Origin: an uncultured Phycisphaerae bacterium
GTDB taxonomy: Bacteria; Planctomycetota; Phycisphaerae; UBA1845; PWPN01
Direction of reading: 5' to 3'
Assembly: GCA_938005315.1 (NCBI GenBank)
Contig: CALLOB010000035.1
Coordinates: 1-54,640, forward strand
Length of the DNA: 54,640 bases
Shown here: piece after piece, positions 43,905-52,423 of the stretch
Numbering within the stretch: the first letter of the stretch is position 1
How the letters are laid out: the number at the start of each line of letters is the position of its first letter
Notes under the pieces: model-generated
Databases searched by the model: none
What the model saw: the letters and a program-made list of their open reading frames with translations, nothing else
What the model was told of the DNA's origin: nothing
Translations under genes and position numbers: made by a program

Positions 43905-46900
43905 TCAACTGCCGGCTGACGGGGCGACCGGGTGTCGGCCGGCGGCGCCGGCGGGAATCCGGTCCTCGCGCCCGGATCGCTCCGCCAGCCTCAGGCGCAG
44001 CGACAGGAAGACCGAGTAGACCACCGGCACGAGCAGCAGCGTGAACAGCGTCGAGACCAGCAGTCCGCCGCACATCACCGCGGCCAGCCCGCGGTACAGC
44101 TCGCTGCCGGCGCCGGGCATCAGCGCCAGGGGGAGCATGCCGCCGATCGAGGTGAAGGCGGTCATGAAGATCGGGCGGATACGGCTGCGGACCGACTCGT
44201 GCAGGGCCCGCTCGGGATCCAGTCCGCGATCCAGGTTGTTGAGCGTCTGGTGGACGATGAGGATGGCGTTGTTGACCACGATGCCCAGCAGGATGATGAA
44301 GCCCAGCATCGTGACCACGTCGAGCTGCTGAACCGGCTTGGTGGGATCCATCAGGCTGAGCGTATGCACCACCCGCAGCCCGGCGAAGCCGCCGACGGCC
44401 GCCAGCGGCACCGACAGCAGGATGGCCAGCGGGTGCACGAAGGACTCGAACAGCCCGGCCATCAGCAGGTAGACGATGATCAGGGCGAGGAAGCCGCGGC
44501 TCTGGAGCAGAGCCAGGATCGAGGCGGGATTCAACCCGCTGAAGTGCCCGAACATGGCCTCGCGCGTCTGGGCGAGTTTGTCGGCGTTGCCGGCCAGCGA
44601 GACGAAGACCGTCGGCGGAATGACCCCCTGCTGCCGCAGACGGTCCACGATCCGGTCGATGATGCCCGCCGCGGTCTCGACAGCCATGTCGGCCGGGGGA
44701 CGGACCTCGAGGCTGACGCCGGGCATCTGCTCGATGTGGTTGATCTGCTGGGGGGCACCGACTTCCTCGAACCGGGCGACCGAGCACAGCGGAACGATGC
44801 GGCCGGCGGGGGTGAAGACCGGTACGTGCCGCACGTCTTCCAGCGCCGAGCCGTCGGCGTTCTCGAAGCGCACCTTGAGGTCGATCTCGTCGCCCTGCTC
44901 GCGGAATCCCCCGACATAGGCTCCGTCGACCGCCGCGGCCAGGATGAAGCCGATGTCAGAGGCCGTCAGCCCGACGTCGGCGGCCCGGGCCAGGAGCGGA
45001 ACCACCCGGATCTCCGGCCGCGGAAGATCGAAGTTGATCGGCTCCGGCCGAACCGACGTCAGCCCCTCCTTCATCAGATTCATGAACAGCATAGCCGCCG
45101 CCTCGTTGACCGCCGCCAGGTTCGCCGAGCGGATCTCGACGTCCACCGAACCGGAGCTGCGCACGCCGCCGAACAGACCGGTCTGGAAGAAGATCGGAAT
45201 GGCCCCGATGGCCCTGGGGGAGGACATCACCGCCTGGGTCATGACCTGGGCGAGGGGCTTGACGTAGACCGGATCGCGGCTGGTGGCTCCCATGAACACG
45301 CTATTGTTGAAGGCCACGAAGAAAAAGTTCTCGATCAGCGGCGCCGGCACCGGGACCATCCGTCCCCCGCCCGTCGGAAAGAGCACCGGTGGCAGGGCCG
45401 CGGCCTCGGCGCTGCCCGGGCGAGCGGTCCAGTAGGGACGCAGGCTGCGTTCGACGTCCTCGGCCAGGGCGGTGAACTCGCGGGTGTTCAGGCCCGGCTC
45501 GGTGATGACGAAACCCAGGATGAGGTTGCGGTTGCCGGTGGGCAGGTAGTCGGTGGGCGGCATCAGGGCCCAGGATCCGACCAGCGATCCGACCAGGAAG
45601 ACCCCGACCACGGCCAGGCGAACCGGCCAGCTGCGGTTGATCCGGCGGACCGCCTCGGCCACAACCACCGCGTAGCGTGGCGCAACCTCCTCGCCCGCGG
45701 CGGTGACCCCGGCGCCTGCCGGAACCCGGGCGCCGAGCAGACGGGCGGCCAGCGTCGGAATGACCAGCACCGACACCAGCATCGACAGCAGCACGCCGGC
45801 GGTGATGGCAATCGCGATGTCGCCGAACAGCTGCCCGGCCTCCTCCTTGACGAAGACCACTGGGATGAAGACCACCATGGTGGTCAGGGTGCTGGCCAGC
45901 ACGGCGCCCCAGACCTCCGTGGCCCCGTCCTGGGCCGCCTGGAACGCCGACTTGCCCATCTGGCGGTGGCGGTAGATGTTCTCCAGCACCACGATGGCGT
46001 TGTCCACCACCATGCCCACCGCAAAAGCCATGCCCGCCAGCATGACCACGTTCAGGCTGCGCCCCAGCAGGCTCACCGCCAGAAAAGCCCCGACCACCGA
46101 GACCGGGATCGACAGCGCCACGATGGCCGTCGCCCGGATGTTGCGCAGGAAGACCAGCAGCACCGCGGTGGTCAGCAGACCGCCGACCAGGATGTTGGAC
46201 TTGACCAGACCGATGGCCGAGTCGATGTAGACCGTCTCGTCGTAGACCTGGGTGAGCTCCAGGCTCAGCCCCCGCCCGCGGAGGATCTCACGGTTGACCG
46301 TCTCGATCGCCTTGCGCAGGCCGGCCATCACCTCGATCACGTTGGCCCCGGTCTCCCGGTACGCCGGCAGGGCCAGGACCGGCTCGCCCTTGGAGCGGAC
46401 GACCTCGCGCTGCTTCTCGTGGGTTCGCACCACCCGGGCGACGTCCCGGACGCACACCGGTCCGCCCTCGCGGTAGGCCACGATGGTGTTCTCGACCTCC
46501 GCAAGCGTTTCGTACTGCCCCACGGTGCGGTAGATGAAGTCGCGCTTGCCGGTCGCGACCGTTCCGGCCGAGGCGTTGACGTTCTGGCCTTTCAGGGCGG
46601 CCTCGAACTCGCGCAGGGTGATGCCCCGGGCCGCCAGAAGCGCCGGGTCCGCCAGGATGTGGACCTCGCGCTCCCGACCGCCGAAGACGTTCACCGAGGA
46701 CAGGCCCTCGACCCGCTCCAGCATCGGCTTGACGTTGTCCCAGACGAAGTCGCGATAGACCGACACGTCGCTGCCGTCGTCGGCCTTGAGCAGGATCCAG
46801 GCGATCGGCGACTCCATGGCCGCGTCGGCCGCCACCACCTCGGGCTTCTCGACCTCGTCGGGATAGCCGCTGACCTGATTGATTTTCGAGTCCGTCTCCC

Positions 46901-47216
46901 GCAGAGCGGCGTCCTTGTCCACGCCGATGAAGAACTCCAGCGTGATCTGGGCCTGTCCCTCCGAGGATGTCGAACGCATCTTGCGAAGGCCGGAGATGCC
47001 CTTGAGCTTCTCCTCCTGGCGATCGACGATTTCACGCTCGATCTCCCGGGCGCTGCGCCCCGGCCAGCGGGTCGTCACCGTCACCTGCGGCTGGTCCACG
47101 TTGGGCGTCAGCTGGATGGGGATCTGGAACAGCGCCAGCCCGCCGAACAGGCACACCAGGATGACCCCGACGGCCACCTTGACGGGGTTGTGGATCGTGA
47201 AACGGACGATGTCCAT
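43905..47216 (-). CDS. RND-family efflux transporter (AcrB-like)
   Basis: A 1103-residue inner-membrane proton antiporter of the hydrophobe/amphiphile efflux family, with 12 membrane segments and two large periplasmic loops. The typical N-terminus MDIVRFTIHNPVKVAVGVI follows the chosen ATG (47216); an in-frame ATG at 47270 lacks a ribosome binding site. Transmembrane segment 4 has GMVVDNAIVVLEN with D405 in the proton-relay position and Asn at 406, a common variant. The C-terminal half ends with GIVVNNAILIVHQTLN. The adaptor gene is 57 bases upstream. No TolC-like outer-membrane gene is present in the window. It exports drugs, lipids or metabolites; substrate not predictable. Confidence 0.95.
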   Translation of the reverse strand: MDIVRFTIHNPVKVAVGVILVCLFGGLALFQIPIQLTPNVDQPQVTVTTRWPGRSAREIEREIVDRQEEKLKGISGLRKMRSTSSEGQAQITLEFFIGVDKDAALRETDSKINQVSGYPDEVEKPEVVAADAAMESPIAWILLKADDGSDVSVYRDFVWDNVKPMLERVEGLSSVNVFGGREREVHILADPALLAARGITLREFEAALKGQNVNASAGTVATGKRDFIYRTVGQYETLAEVENTIVAYREGGPVCVRDVARVVRTHEKQREVVRSKGEPVLALPAYRETGANVIEVMAGLRKAIETVNREILRGRGLSLELTQVYDETVYIDSAIGLVKSNILVGGLLTTAVLLVFLRNIRATAIVALSIPVSVVGAFLAVSLLGRSLNVVMLAGMAFAVGMVVDNAIVVLENIYRHRQMGKSAFQAAQDGATEVWGAVLASTLTTMVVFIPVVFVKEEAGQLFGDIAIAITAGVLLSMLVSVLVIPTLAARLLGARVPAGAGVTAAGEEVAPRYAVVVAEAVRRINRSWPVRLAVVGVFLVGSLVGSWALMPPTDYLPTGNRNLILGFVITEPGLNTREFTALAEDVERSLRPYWTARPGSAEAAALPPVLFPTGGGRMVPVPAPLIENFFFVAFNNSVFMGATSRDPVYVKPLAQVMTQAVMSSPRAIGAIPIFFQTGLFGGVRSSGSVDVEIRSANLAAVNEAAAMLFMNLMKEGLTSVRPEPINFDLPRPEIRVVPLLARAADVGLTASDIGFILAAAVDGAYVGGFREQGDEIDLKVRFENADGSALEDVRHVPVFTPAGRIVPLCSVARFEEVGAPQQINHIEQMPGVSLEVRPPADMAVETAAGIIDRIVDRLRQQGVIPPTVFVSLAGNADKLAQTREAMFGHFSGLNPASILALLQSRGFLALIIVYLLMAGLFESFVHPLAILLSVPLAAVGGFAGLRVVHTLSLMDPTKPVQQLDVVTMLGFIILLGIVVNNAILIVHQTLNNLDRGLDPERALHESVRSRIRPIFMTAFTSIGGMLPLALMPGAGSELYRGLAAVMCGGLLVSTLFTLLLVPVVYSVFLSLRLRLAERSGREDRIPAGAAGRHPVAPSAGS

Positions 47217-47273
47217 GTTTTCGGGTTCCGTCCGGGCGCCGATCCGGCCCAGCCGGCCTCGGTCCCCCATGTA

Positions 47274-48674
47274 CTACCGCGGAGCAGCGGCCGTCGCCGT
47301 CGCGGCAGGCCGCGTGGATGCCGATGCGGCTGCGGTCGGCGGATCCACCTGCCCCGGCACCGGCTCCACCGGCTGGGGACCGTAAACGCGGTCGTGACCC
47401 TTGATCGCCACCGGAACACCCGGCTGGAGCATCGTCGAACTGACCGCTACCCATGCGCCCAGCGAAGCTCCCAGCTTCACCGGCACCGGCACGGCCATCT
47501 GTCCCTGCCCCTGCGGCGGCGGCGCGACGATAACCACATAGTGGGCCCCGGCCCGCTGGATGATCGCGTCGCGCGGCACGATGATGGACTCCACGGCCGG
47601 TCCCGACGGCACGATCGCACGCACGAACATGCCGCTCTTGAGCCGCCCGGCACTGTTGTCCAGCAGGATGTCCACGGGAAAGGTCCGGGCGCGCTCGTCG
47701 GCCTGCGGCACGATGCGCTCCACGACGCCCTCCAGCGTGCGGTCCAGCGCTTCGACGATCACCGTGATCCGGTCGCCGGCGGAAAGAGCGAACACCGCCG
47801 ACTCCGGCACGTCCACCCGGACTAGGATCCGGTCCAGCTCGATCAGCTCCAGCACCGGCCCACCGGCCGGCAGCCACTGTCCCACCTCCGTGTCCCGACG
47901 CGATACCGCTCCGGAAAACGGCGCGCGAATCCTTGTCTGCTCCAGGTCGTAACGCAACAGCCGTACCGCGACCTCCTGGGCTCTGACCGCATATCGGGCC
48001 TGCTCAATCTGCTCGATCCGCGGCCCGGCCAGCACCAGATCGTAGGCCGCCTTCGCCCGCGCACTGCGCTGCCGGGCAGCCTTCTCCTCGGCCACCGTGT
48101 CGTTGTACTCCTTGTCGCTGGCGGAGTTGCGCTCCCGCAGGCTGCTGATGCGGACCAGCTCGAGCCGCCACTTCTCTTCGATCGCCTGAGCCTCGGCGAG
48201 CTCCGCGGCGGCCGCGGCGATCTCCTCCTTGCGCGAACCGGCCTCGAGCTCGGCCAACTGGGCCCCAAGCTCGCCGAGCCGACGCTCGGCCTGCTCGAGA
48301 GCCATCCGGCGCACGTCATCCCGTAACTGGCATACCAGAGTGCCGGCTTCAACCCGCTGACCCTCGACGACCGGCATGGCTTCGACGATCCCGGCCACCT
48401 CCGCCGCGATGCTGCTGCGGGTATAGGGCTTGGTGGTGCCGACCAGCGTCACGGTTACCGGAACCACCCGATACTCAGCCGGGACCACCGCCACGCTGGG
48501 TACCATCGGCGGCTGACCTTGGACCGATCCGGCGGCCAGTGCCAGGACCGCTCCAAGGCATCCTCCCAAAGCCGTGAACCCCGCGGGACGGCGGTCGCCG
48601 CCCTCCAGGGAACGGAATCGCCCGTTTATCGACAAGCTTCTGCTGACAATGGATTTATGATTCTTTTTGGCCAT
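47274..48674 (-). CDS. RND periplasmic adaptor (membrane fusion protein)
   Basis: A 466-residue HlyD-like protein. A hydrophobic N-terminal segment (about 34-50) anchors or exports it. The biotinyl/lipoyl half motif VAGIVEAMPVVEGQRVEAGTLV and its partner IRAPFSGAVSRRDTEVGQWL frame a helical hairpin of about 120 residues (GELGAQLAELEAGSRKEE and following, with heptad-like repeats). A beta-barrel domain follows, ending in a Pro/Ala-rich tail. It links the RND pump to an outer-membrane channel. GAGACAGG lies immediately before the ATG. It is divergent from comF with a 134-base promoter space that is AT-rich around 48729-48754. Confidence 0.93.
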   Translation of the reverse strand: MAKKNHKSIVSRSLSINGRFRSLEGGDRRPAGFTALGGCLGAVLALAAGSVQGQPPMVPSVAVVPAEYRVVPVTVTLVGTTKPYTRSSIAAEVAGIVEAMPVVEGQRVEAGTLVCQLRDDVRRMALEQAERRLGELGAQLAELEAGSRKEEIAAAAAELAEAQAIEEKWRLELVRISSLRERNSASDKEYNDTVAEEKAARQRSARAKAAYDLVLAGPRIEQIEQARYAVRAQEVAVRLLRYDLEQTRIRAPFSGAVSRRDTEVGQWLPAGGPVLELIELDRILVRVDVPESAVFALSAGDRITVIVEALDRTLEGVVERIVPQADERARTFPVDILLDNSAGRLKSGMFVRAIVPSGPAVESIIVPRDAIIQRAGAHYVVIVAPPPQGQGQMAVPVPVKLGASLGAWVAVSSTMLQPGVPVAIKGHDRVYGPQPVEPVPGQVDPPTAAASASTRPAATATAAAPR

Positions 48675-48808
48675 CCTGTCTCATTTCCGGGCCGGATAGT
48701 CGGGAGGGAGCGTTTCGGATGCCGCGCTCAAATATTCACGTTTGTAAATGATATGCCGTCCGCGCCCGTTACGCAAGCCGGTTGCCGGTTCACTCCGGCC
48801 GGTCCAGA

Positions 48809-49570
48809 ATGCCGGCCATGCGGATACTCGCCATGGCCGGGCTTCGGATCGTGGATCTGGTTTTTACGCGGCTGTGCGCCGGTTGCGGTGAAAGGATAGC
48901 GCCGCAGGCCACCTGGTGCCCGGGCTGCCTGGCCGCCCTGCTCAAGGAGACCTCGACACCATATTGCTCCAGATGCGGATGCACGCGAGGACCTCATCTC
49001 AAGGACGATGAGGGCTGTCCCTCATGTACTCGGGCACCGGCGATGCCGGACGGCTTCGCTCGGGTGGGTCGCTACCGCGGATTGGTGGGCGACATGGTGC
49101 GGGGCTACAAGCTTCATCGCAGGGAGTACCTGGCCGGCCCGCTCAGCGATCTGCTGACCGATGCGATCCGCGGTCGCCCGTGGGCGGACGAAATCGATCT
49201 GCTCGTGCCGATTCCGACGACCTGGTCCAGTCGCCTGCGGTACGGCTTCCAGCCGGTGAGACTTTTGGCCGAGCGGGTGGGGCGCCGCTTGGGCGTGCCC
49301 GTACGGCCTTTGCTGCGGAATCGGGGCCGGAAGCGCCGGCAGACCGGTCTGGCCCCCTCCCAGCGGCGGTCCAATGTGCGCGGAACGTTCCGTACCCGGC
49401 GATCGACGCGGCTGGACGGCCTGACGGTGTGCCTGATCGATGATGTGTGCACCACCGGCGCGACGATGCAGGAGGCCGCCAGGGTGCTTCGCCACGCCGG
49501 CGCGGAACACATCTGTGCGGCGGTGCTGGCGCGATCGGGTCCGGGCGAGGTTCATCTTGCCGGCGGGTGA
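48809..49570 (+). CDS. comF: ComF-family phosphoribosyltransferase-like protein
   Basis: A 253-residue protein with the ComF layout. The N-terminal zinc-finger-like region has paired cysteines, CAGCGERI, CPGC, CSRCGC and CPSC. The C-terminal phosphoribosyltransferase domain has the PRPP loop LIDDVCTTGAT and the VPIPTTWSSRLRYGFQP region. In transformable bacteria ComF helps natural DNA uptake, and a PRPP-binding function is implied for other bacteria. Three in-frame ATGs are close together (48809, 48818 and a third downstream) and no strong ribosome binding site distinguishes them. No other competence gene is beside it. Confidence 0.9.
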   Translation: MPAMRILAMAGLRIVDLVFTRLCAGCGERIAPQATWCPGCLAALLKETSTPYCSRCGCTRGPHLKDDEGCPSCTRAPAMPDGFARVGRYRGLVGDMVRGYKLHRREYLAGPLSDLLTDAIRGRPWADEIDLLVPIPTTWSSRLRYGFQPVRLLAERVGRRLGVPVRPLLRNRGRKRRQTGLAPSQRRSNVRGTFRTRRSTRLDGLTVCLIDDVCTTGATMQEAARVLRHAGAEHICAAVLARSGPGEVHLAGG

Positions 49571-49653
49571 ATGGCCTGGGCCGGAGGCCATGAGGCTTCG
49601 ACGGTCGCTCGGCCGGACGCATCCGCGTTCGGGTGGCCTGCCGGTCCCCGTTT

Positions 49654-49968
49654 TCAGGCCTCCAGATCGATCAGACCGCCGTGGACCCCGTCGGCCTGAG
49701 GCGGGGGCGTTTCCTCCCGGGGCTGTTGGGGTTCCTCGGGCTGGCTGAAGGCCCGGCCCTGGCTGCCGCCGCCCTCGGCGTCGGTGTGGACGCGCGTGTC
49801 GGTGTCGGTGGTCTCGACGGTGGTGTCGGTTTCGGTGATCGCGAAGTTTTGCTGGCGGTCCGCGTTGGCCCGGGCGGTTCGCTCGCCGTCCCGGATCTGC
49901 GAAACCTGGCGCTGGACCAGGTCGGTCTGCAGGATCGGGCCGAGGGCGCCGGGCGGCAGGGCGGACAT
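49654..49968 (-). CDS. Small conserved-type hypothetical protein, acidic C-terminus
   Basis: A 104-residue protein without membrane segment. The N-terminus MSALPPGALGPILQTDLVQRQ is amphipathic; then comes a polar central part (RDGERTARANADRQQ) and a Thr/Asp-rich stretch, TETDTTVETTDTDTRVHTDAEGG. The end is Pro/Gln/Glu-rich. GGGAGAG lies about eight bases before the ATG, which supports real translation. I do not recognise a named domain, although similar small proteins seem familiar from planctomycete genomes. It is convergent with comF and shares its strand with the alpha/beta hydrolase gene. Function unknown. Confidence 0.55.
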   Translation of the reverse strand: MSALPPGALGPILQTDLVQRQVSQIRDGERTARANADRQQNFAITETDTTVETTDTDTRVHTDAEGGGSQGRAFSQPEEPQQPREETPPPQADGVHGGLIDLEA

Positions 49969-50136
49969 GATCCGGACTCTCCCGCAGAACGCCGCCAGCT
50001 GCCTGCAACGGCCGCCGGCGTGGCAGCACCAGGTGTGTCCCGGGCTTCCGGACCACGGTGCCCGGCCGGGAACACCGGTTTCATCGGCCGGTGGGCTTGC
50101 CGAACTTGACGGGATCCGTTCGGCCCGGGTCCGGGC

Positions 50137-51111
50137 TCAACGGTCCCGCGGCCGGGTCGAAGGCGCCGCGATCCGCGTCGTCAGCCAGGCGGCGGCCTCG
50201 CGGAAGGCCTCCGGCGGCAGAATGTGGCCGGAATCGTACCAACGCAGCTCCTTGGGATGGCCGGCAGCCTCGAAAAGGGCCCGGACTCCGGTCGTCGGCA
50301 CCAGCAGGTCGCGTCGCCCGTTCTGCATGAGCACCGGGCGGGGGGCGAACCTGGCCAGAGCGGCCTTGGGCTGCAGGGCCACATAGCGTTCCAGAAGGTT
50401 CTCGGTCACCCGGGCACCGGGCGGATCCTCATCCGGTCGCGGGTCTGCGGCCAGGGAGCCGCCGCCCATGAGCAGCAGCGCGGGCACCCGTCGGTCGGCG
50501 GCACCGGCCAGCGGAGCGAACCAGGCACCCATGGAGTACCCGGCGATGGGAACGCCGCGCGAGGTGTCCAGCTCGCGGCGCCGCTCGAGCACGTCGATGG
50601 TCTGGCGGATGTCGATCACGGCGCGAACCACGTTGCGGTAGAGCCGCTCGGGCTCATCCGGCGGAAATAGCGCCCGGGGCGGCCCCTCGCGAGCACCGTG
50701 CATCGGCATGTCGGGCGCCGCCAGGGCGAAGCCGGCGTCCACGAACTCCCGGCCGACCATACGGGTGACCCCGCTGCGGTCGCTGCCGTAGCCGTGCACG
50801 AGCAGCACGACGGGGAACGGCGCGCGGCCCTGCCTGGGAAGGGTGATCAGCAGGGGGACGTCCTGGCCGTCGGAGTTGCGGAAGACGAACTCGCGCTGCC
50901 GGCTCTCCGGCAGGCGGCGCGCGTCCGGCTCCGGCACTTCGCGAAGATCAAGATCGGCGGAGCGGTCGTAGTCGAAAACCTCAGGCCGCCATTCCTGGGC
51001 GCCGGTCGCACCGGCCACAGCCGAGGCGATCGCAAAGGCGCCCAGCAGCGCGGCGGCGCGGCCGGCGGAGCACAGGCGGACGGTCCGGTCATGTCTGGCC
51101 CGGTCGATCAT
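50137..51111 (-). CDS. Secreted alpha/beta hydrolase
   Basis: A 324-residue serine hydrolase with an N-terminal signal-like hydrophobic segment (about 16-36, ending ATGAQE). The oxyanion turn is LVHGYGSDRSG, the nucleophile elbow is GYSMGAWF, the acid lies in NGRRDLLVP and the histidine in YDSGHILP. This is the complete Ser-Asp-His triad of the dienelactone hydrolase/prolyl-oligopeptidase branch. It probably hydrolyses esters or peptides in the periplasm. The start overlaps the upstream small gene by 23 bases; GGTGGAGC is very close to the ATG. The frame is open further upstream but out of context. Confidence 0.88.
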   Translation of the reverse strand: MIDRARHDRTVRLCSAGRAAALLGAFAIASAVAGATGAQEWRPEVFDYDRSADLDLREVPEPDARRLPESRQREFVFRNSDGQDVPLLITLPRQGRAPFPVVLLVHGYGSDRSGVTRMVGREFVDAGFALAAPDMPMHGAREGPPRALFPPDEPERLYRNVVRAVIDIRQTIDVLERRRELDTSRGVPIAGYSMGAWFAPLAGAADRRVPALLLMGGGSLAADPRPDEDPPGARVTENLLERYVALQPKAALARFAPRPVLMQNGRRDLLVPTTGVRALFEAAGHPKELRWYDSGHILPPEAFREAAAWLTTRIAAPSTRPRDR

Positions 51112-51421
51112 GCTCCACCCGCGATGCCTGCCGCTCCAGGTCCGCGCGCACCTCCGGCAGGAGGTAGAGGCTTTCCAGTTCCGGCAGGCCGGCCACGGCG
51201 TCCAGCGTGCGGTCGTATCGCGTGGCCAGGTCGGCGGCGGTATCCACGAACAGCACGGGCCGGCCCCTGAGCCGGCAGAGTCCGCCGCCCTCTCCGCCCA
51301 TGGACTCGGCACGGACCTCGATGCCGAGCTGTTCAGCGGCCTGCAGCAGGCTTTCCAGGCGTCCGGCGATATCCACGGGAGCGGCCCTCAAGTTCGCTTC
51401 GGGCGTCTGCCGATATGGCAT
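51089..51421 (-). CDS. Small hypothetical protein upstream of the hydrolase
   Basis: A 110-residue soluble protein. An Ala/Leu-rich helix region (IAGRLESLLQAAEQLGIEV) is followed by GGGLCRLRGRPVLFVDTAA and a helical end, LDAVAGLPELESLYLLPEVR. The GGGLCRLRG-x-LFVD segment resembles a conserved planctomycete hypothetical family that I cannot name. Its end overlaps the hydrolase start by 23 bases. It is divergent from the histidine kinase gene with only 32 bases between the two starts, so promoters must overlap. No catalytic motif is visible. Confidence 0.6.
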   Translation of the reverse strand: MPYRQTPEANLRAAPVDIAGRLESLLQAAEQLGIEVRAESMGGEGGGLCRLRGRPVLFVDTAADLATRYDRTLDAVAGLPELESLYLLPEVRADLERQASRVEHDRPGQT

Positions 51422-51453
51422 AGACCCGGGTCGATGCACCCCAGGAACCTTTC

Positions 51454-52329
51454 ATGCACGCGCGTTCGTCGAAGCGGCCCCAACGAATCCCCCCTCCCGC
51501 CGAGCCGTCCGCGGCGCGTCGGGAGCCGTCCCGGCCGGCGTTTCCGGCCGAGGCTCTCACTGTAACCACGGATGCGCTGGCCTTACAAGCCCAGCTGGAC
51601 CGCCTGGCCGCGCACTTCGAGCAGTTGCATGCCCAGTTGCGGCAGGCCCAGAAACTCGCCGGCCTTGGGGCCACGGCCGCGATGATCGCTCACGAGTTCA
51701 ACAACCTGTTCACGCCGGTGGTGGCTTACGCCCAGCACGCGCTGGACACCGACGACGTGGAGCTGATGCGCAAGGCTCTGACCAGGACGCTGGAGCAGGC
51801 CCGGGTGATGCGGCACATGTCCGACCGCGTGGTGGGACTGGCCAAGCAGGGCGACGGTCGGATTCAGGCGGTTCGGCTGCGCGAGGCGGTCGTGGCCGCG
51901 GTCGAGTGCCTCGGACGCGACCCGGAAAAGGACAACATCTCGGTCAACATCCAGATCGACCCGGACCTGGAGGTACGGGCCAACGAGAACCAGCTTCTGC
52001 AGGTGCTCTTCAACCTGGTGATCAACGCCCGGCAGGCGATGCTGGGGCGCCGGGGCCGGCTGACGGTGGACGCCGTCGCGACCGGCGACGGAAAGGTCCA
52101 GATCAACGTCCGGGACACCGGCTGCGGCATCCGCCCCGAGCACCTGCCCCGCATCTTCGAGCCGTTCTTCAGCACCAGGCAGGGCGGGGACCGCCCCGAG
52201 ACACGGGGGCTGGGACTGGGGCTGGCGATTTCTCGGGACCTCGTCGAGGAGATGGGCGGAAGCATCGACGTGACCAGCGAAGTCGGCGTGGGCTCCACCT
52301 TCACCGTCACCCTTCCGCAGGCCGAGTGA
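51454..52329 (+). CDS. Soluble sensor histidine kinase
   Basis: A 291-residue histidine kinase with no membrane segment and no recognisable sensor domain. A disordered N-terminus (about 35 residues) and a coiled region (LDRLAAHFEQLHAQLRQAQKLAG) lead to the phosphoacceptor H80 in IAHEFNNLFTP. Then come the N box NLVINARQAM (N191), G1 box DTGCGI (221-226), F box FEPFFST and G2 box GLGLGLAIS. The HEFNN form is typical of NtrB-like kinases that pair with sigma-54 activators. It stands alone without an adjacent response regulator. AGGAA lies eight bases upstream of the ATG. It could pair with the receiver-less activator or pseudo-receiver of this window only if other proteins carry the phosphoryl group. 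Confidence 0.93.
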   Translation: MHARSSKRPQRIPPPAEPSAARREPSRPAFPAEALTVTTDALALQAQLDRLAAHFEQLHAQLRQAQKLAGLGATAAMIAHEFNNLFTPVVAYAQHALDTDDVELMRKALTRTLEQARVMRHMSDRVVGLAKQGDGRIQAVRLREAVVAAVECLGRDPEKDNISVNIQIDPDLEVRANENQLLQVLFNLVINARQAMLGRRGRLTVDAVATGDGKVQINVRDTGCGIRPEHLPRIFEPFFSTRQGGDRPETRGLGLGLAISRDLVEEMGGSIDVTSEVGVGSTFTVTLPQAE

Positions 52330-52423
52330 AAACCTCCCACTCTTTCTGAGGCCGGGTGACGCCCTCCGGCGGGTTCGCCCGCGCCCGCGACGATGTCTGC
52401 GGCCGGCATGCCGGCGGACTGCC

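Noticed and set aside
45970-46020. Loss of the proton-relay Asp pair in the RND pump as evidence of inactivation
   Set aside because: D405 is kept and Asn at the second position is common in functional members of the family.
43932-47825. Very long open frame of about 1300 codons antisense to the RND pump
   Set aside because: It is rich in His, Gln, Arg, Asp and Gly in the manner of antisense frames in high-GC genes, and the opposite strand encodes a clear RND transporter and adaptor.
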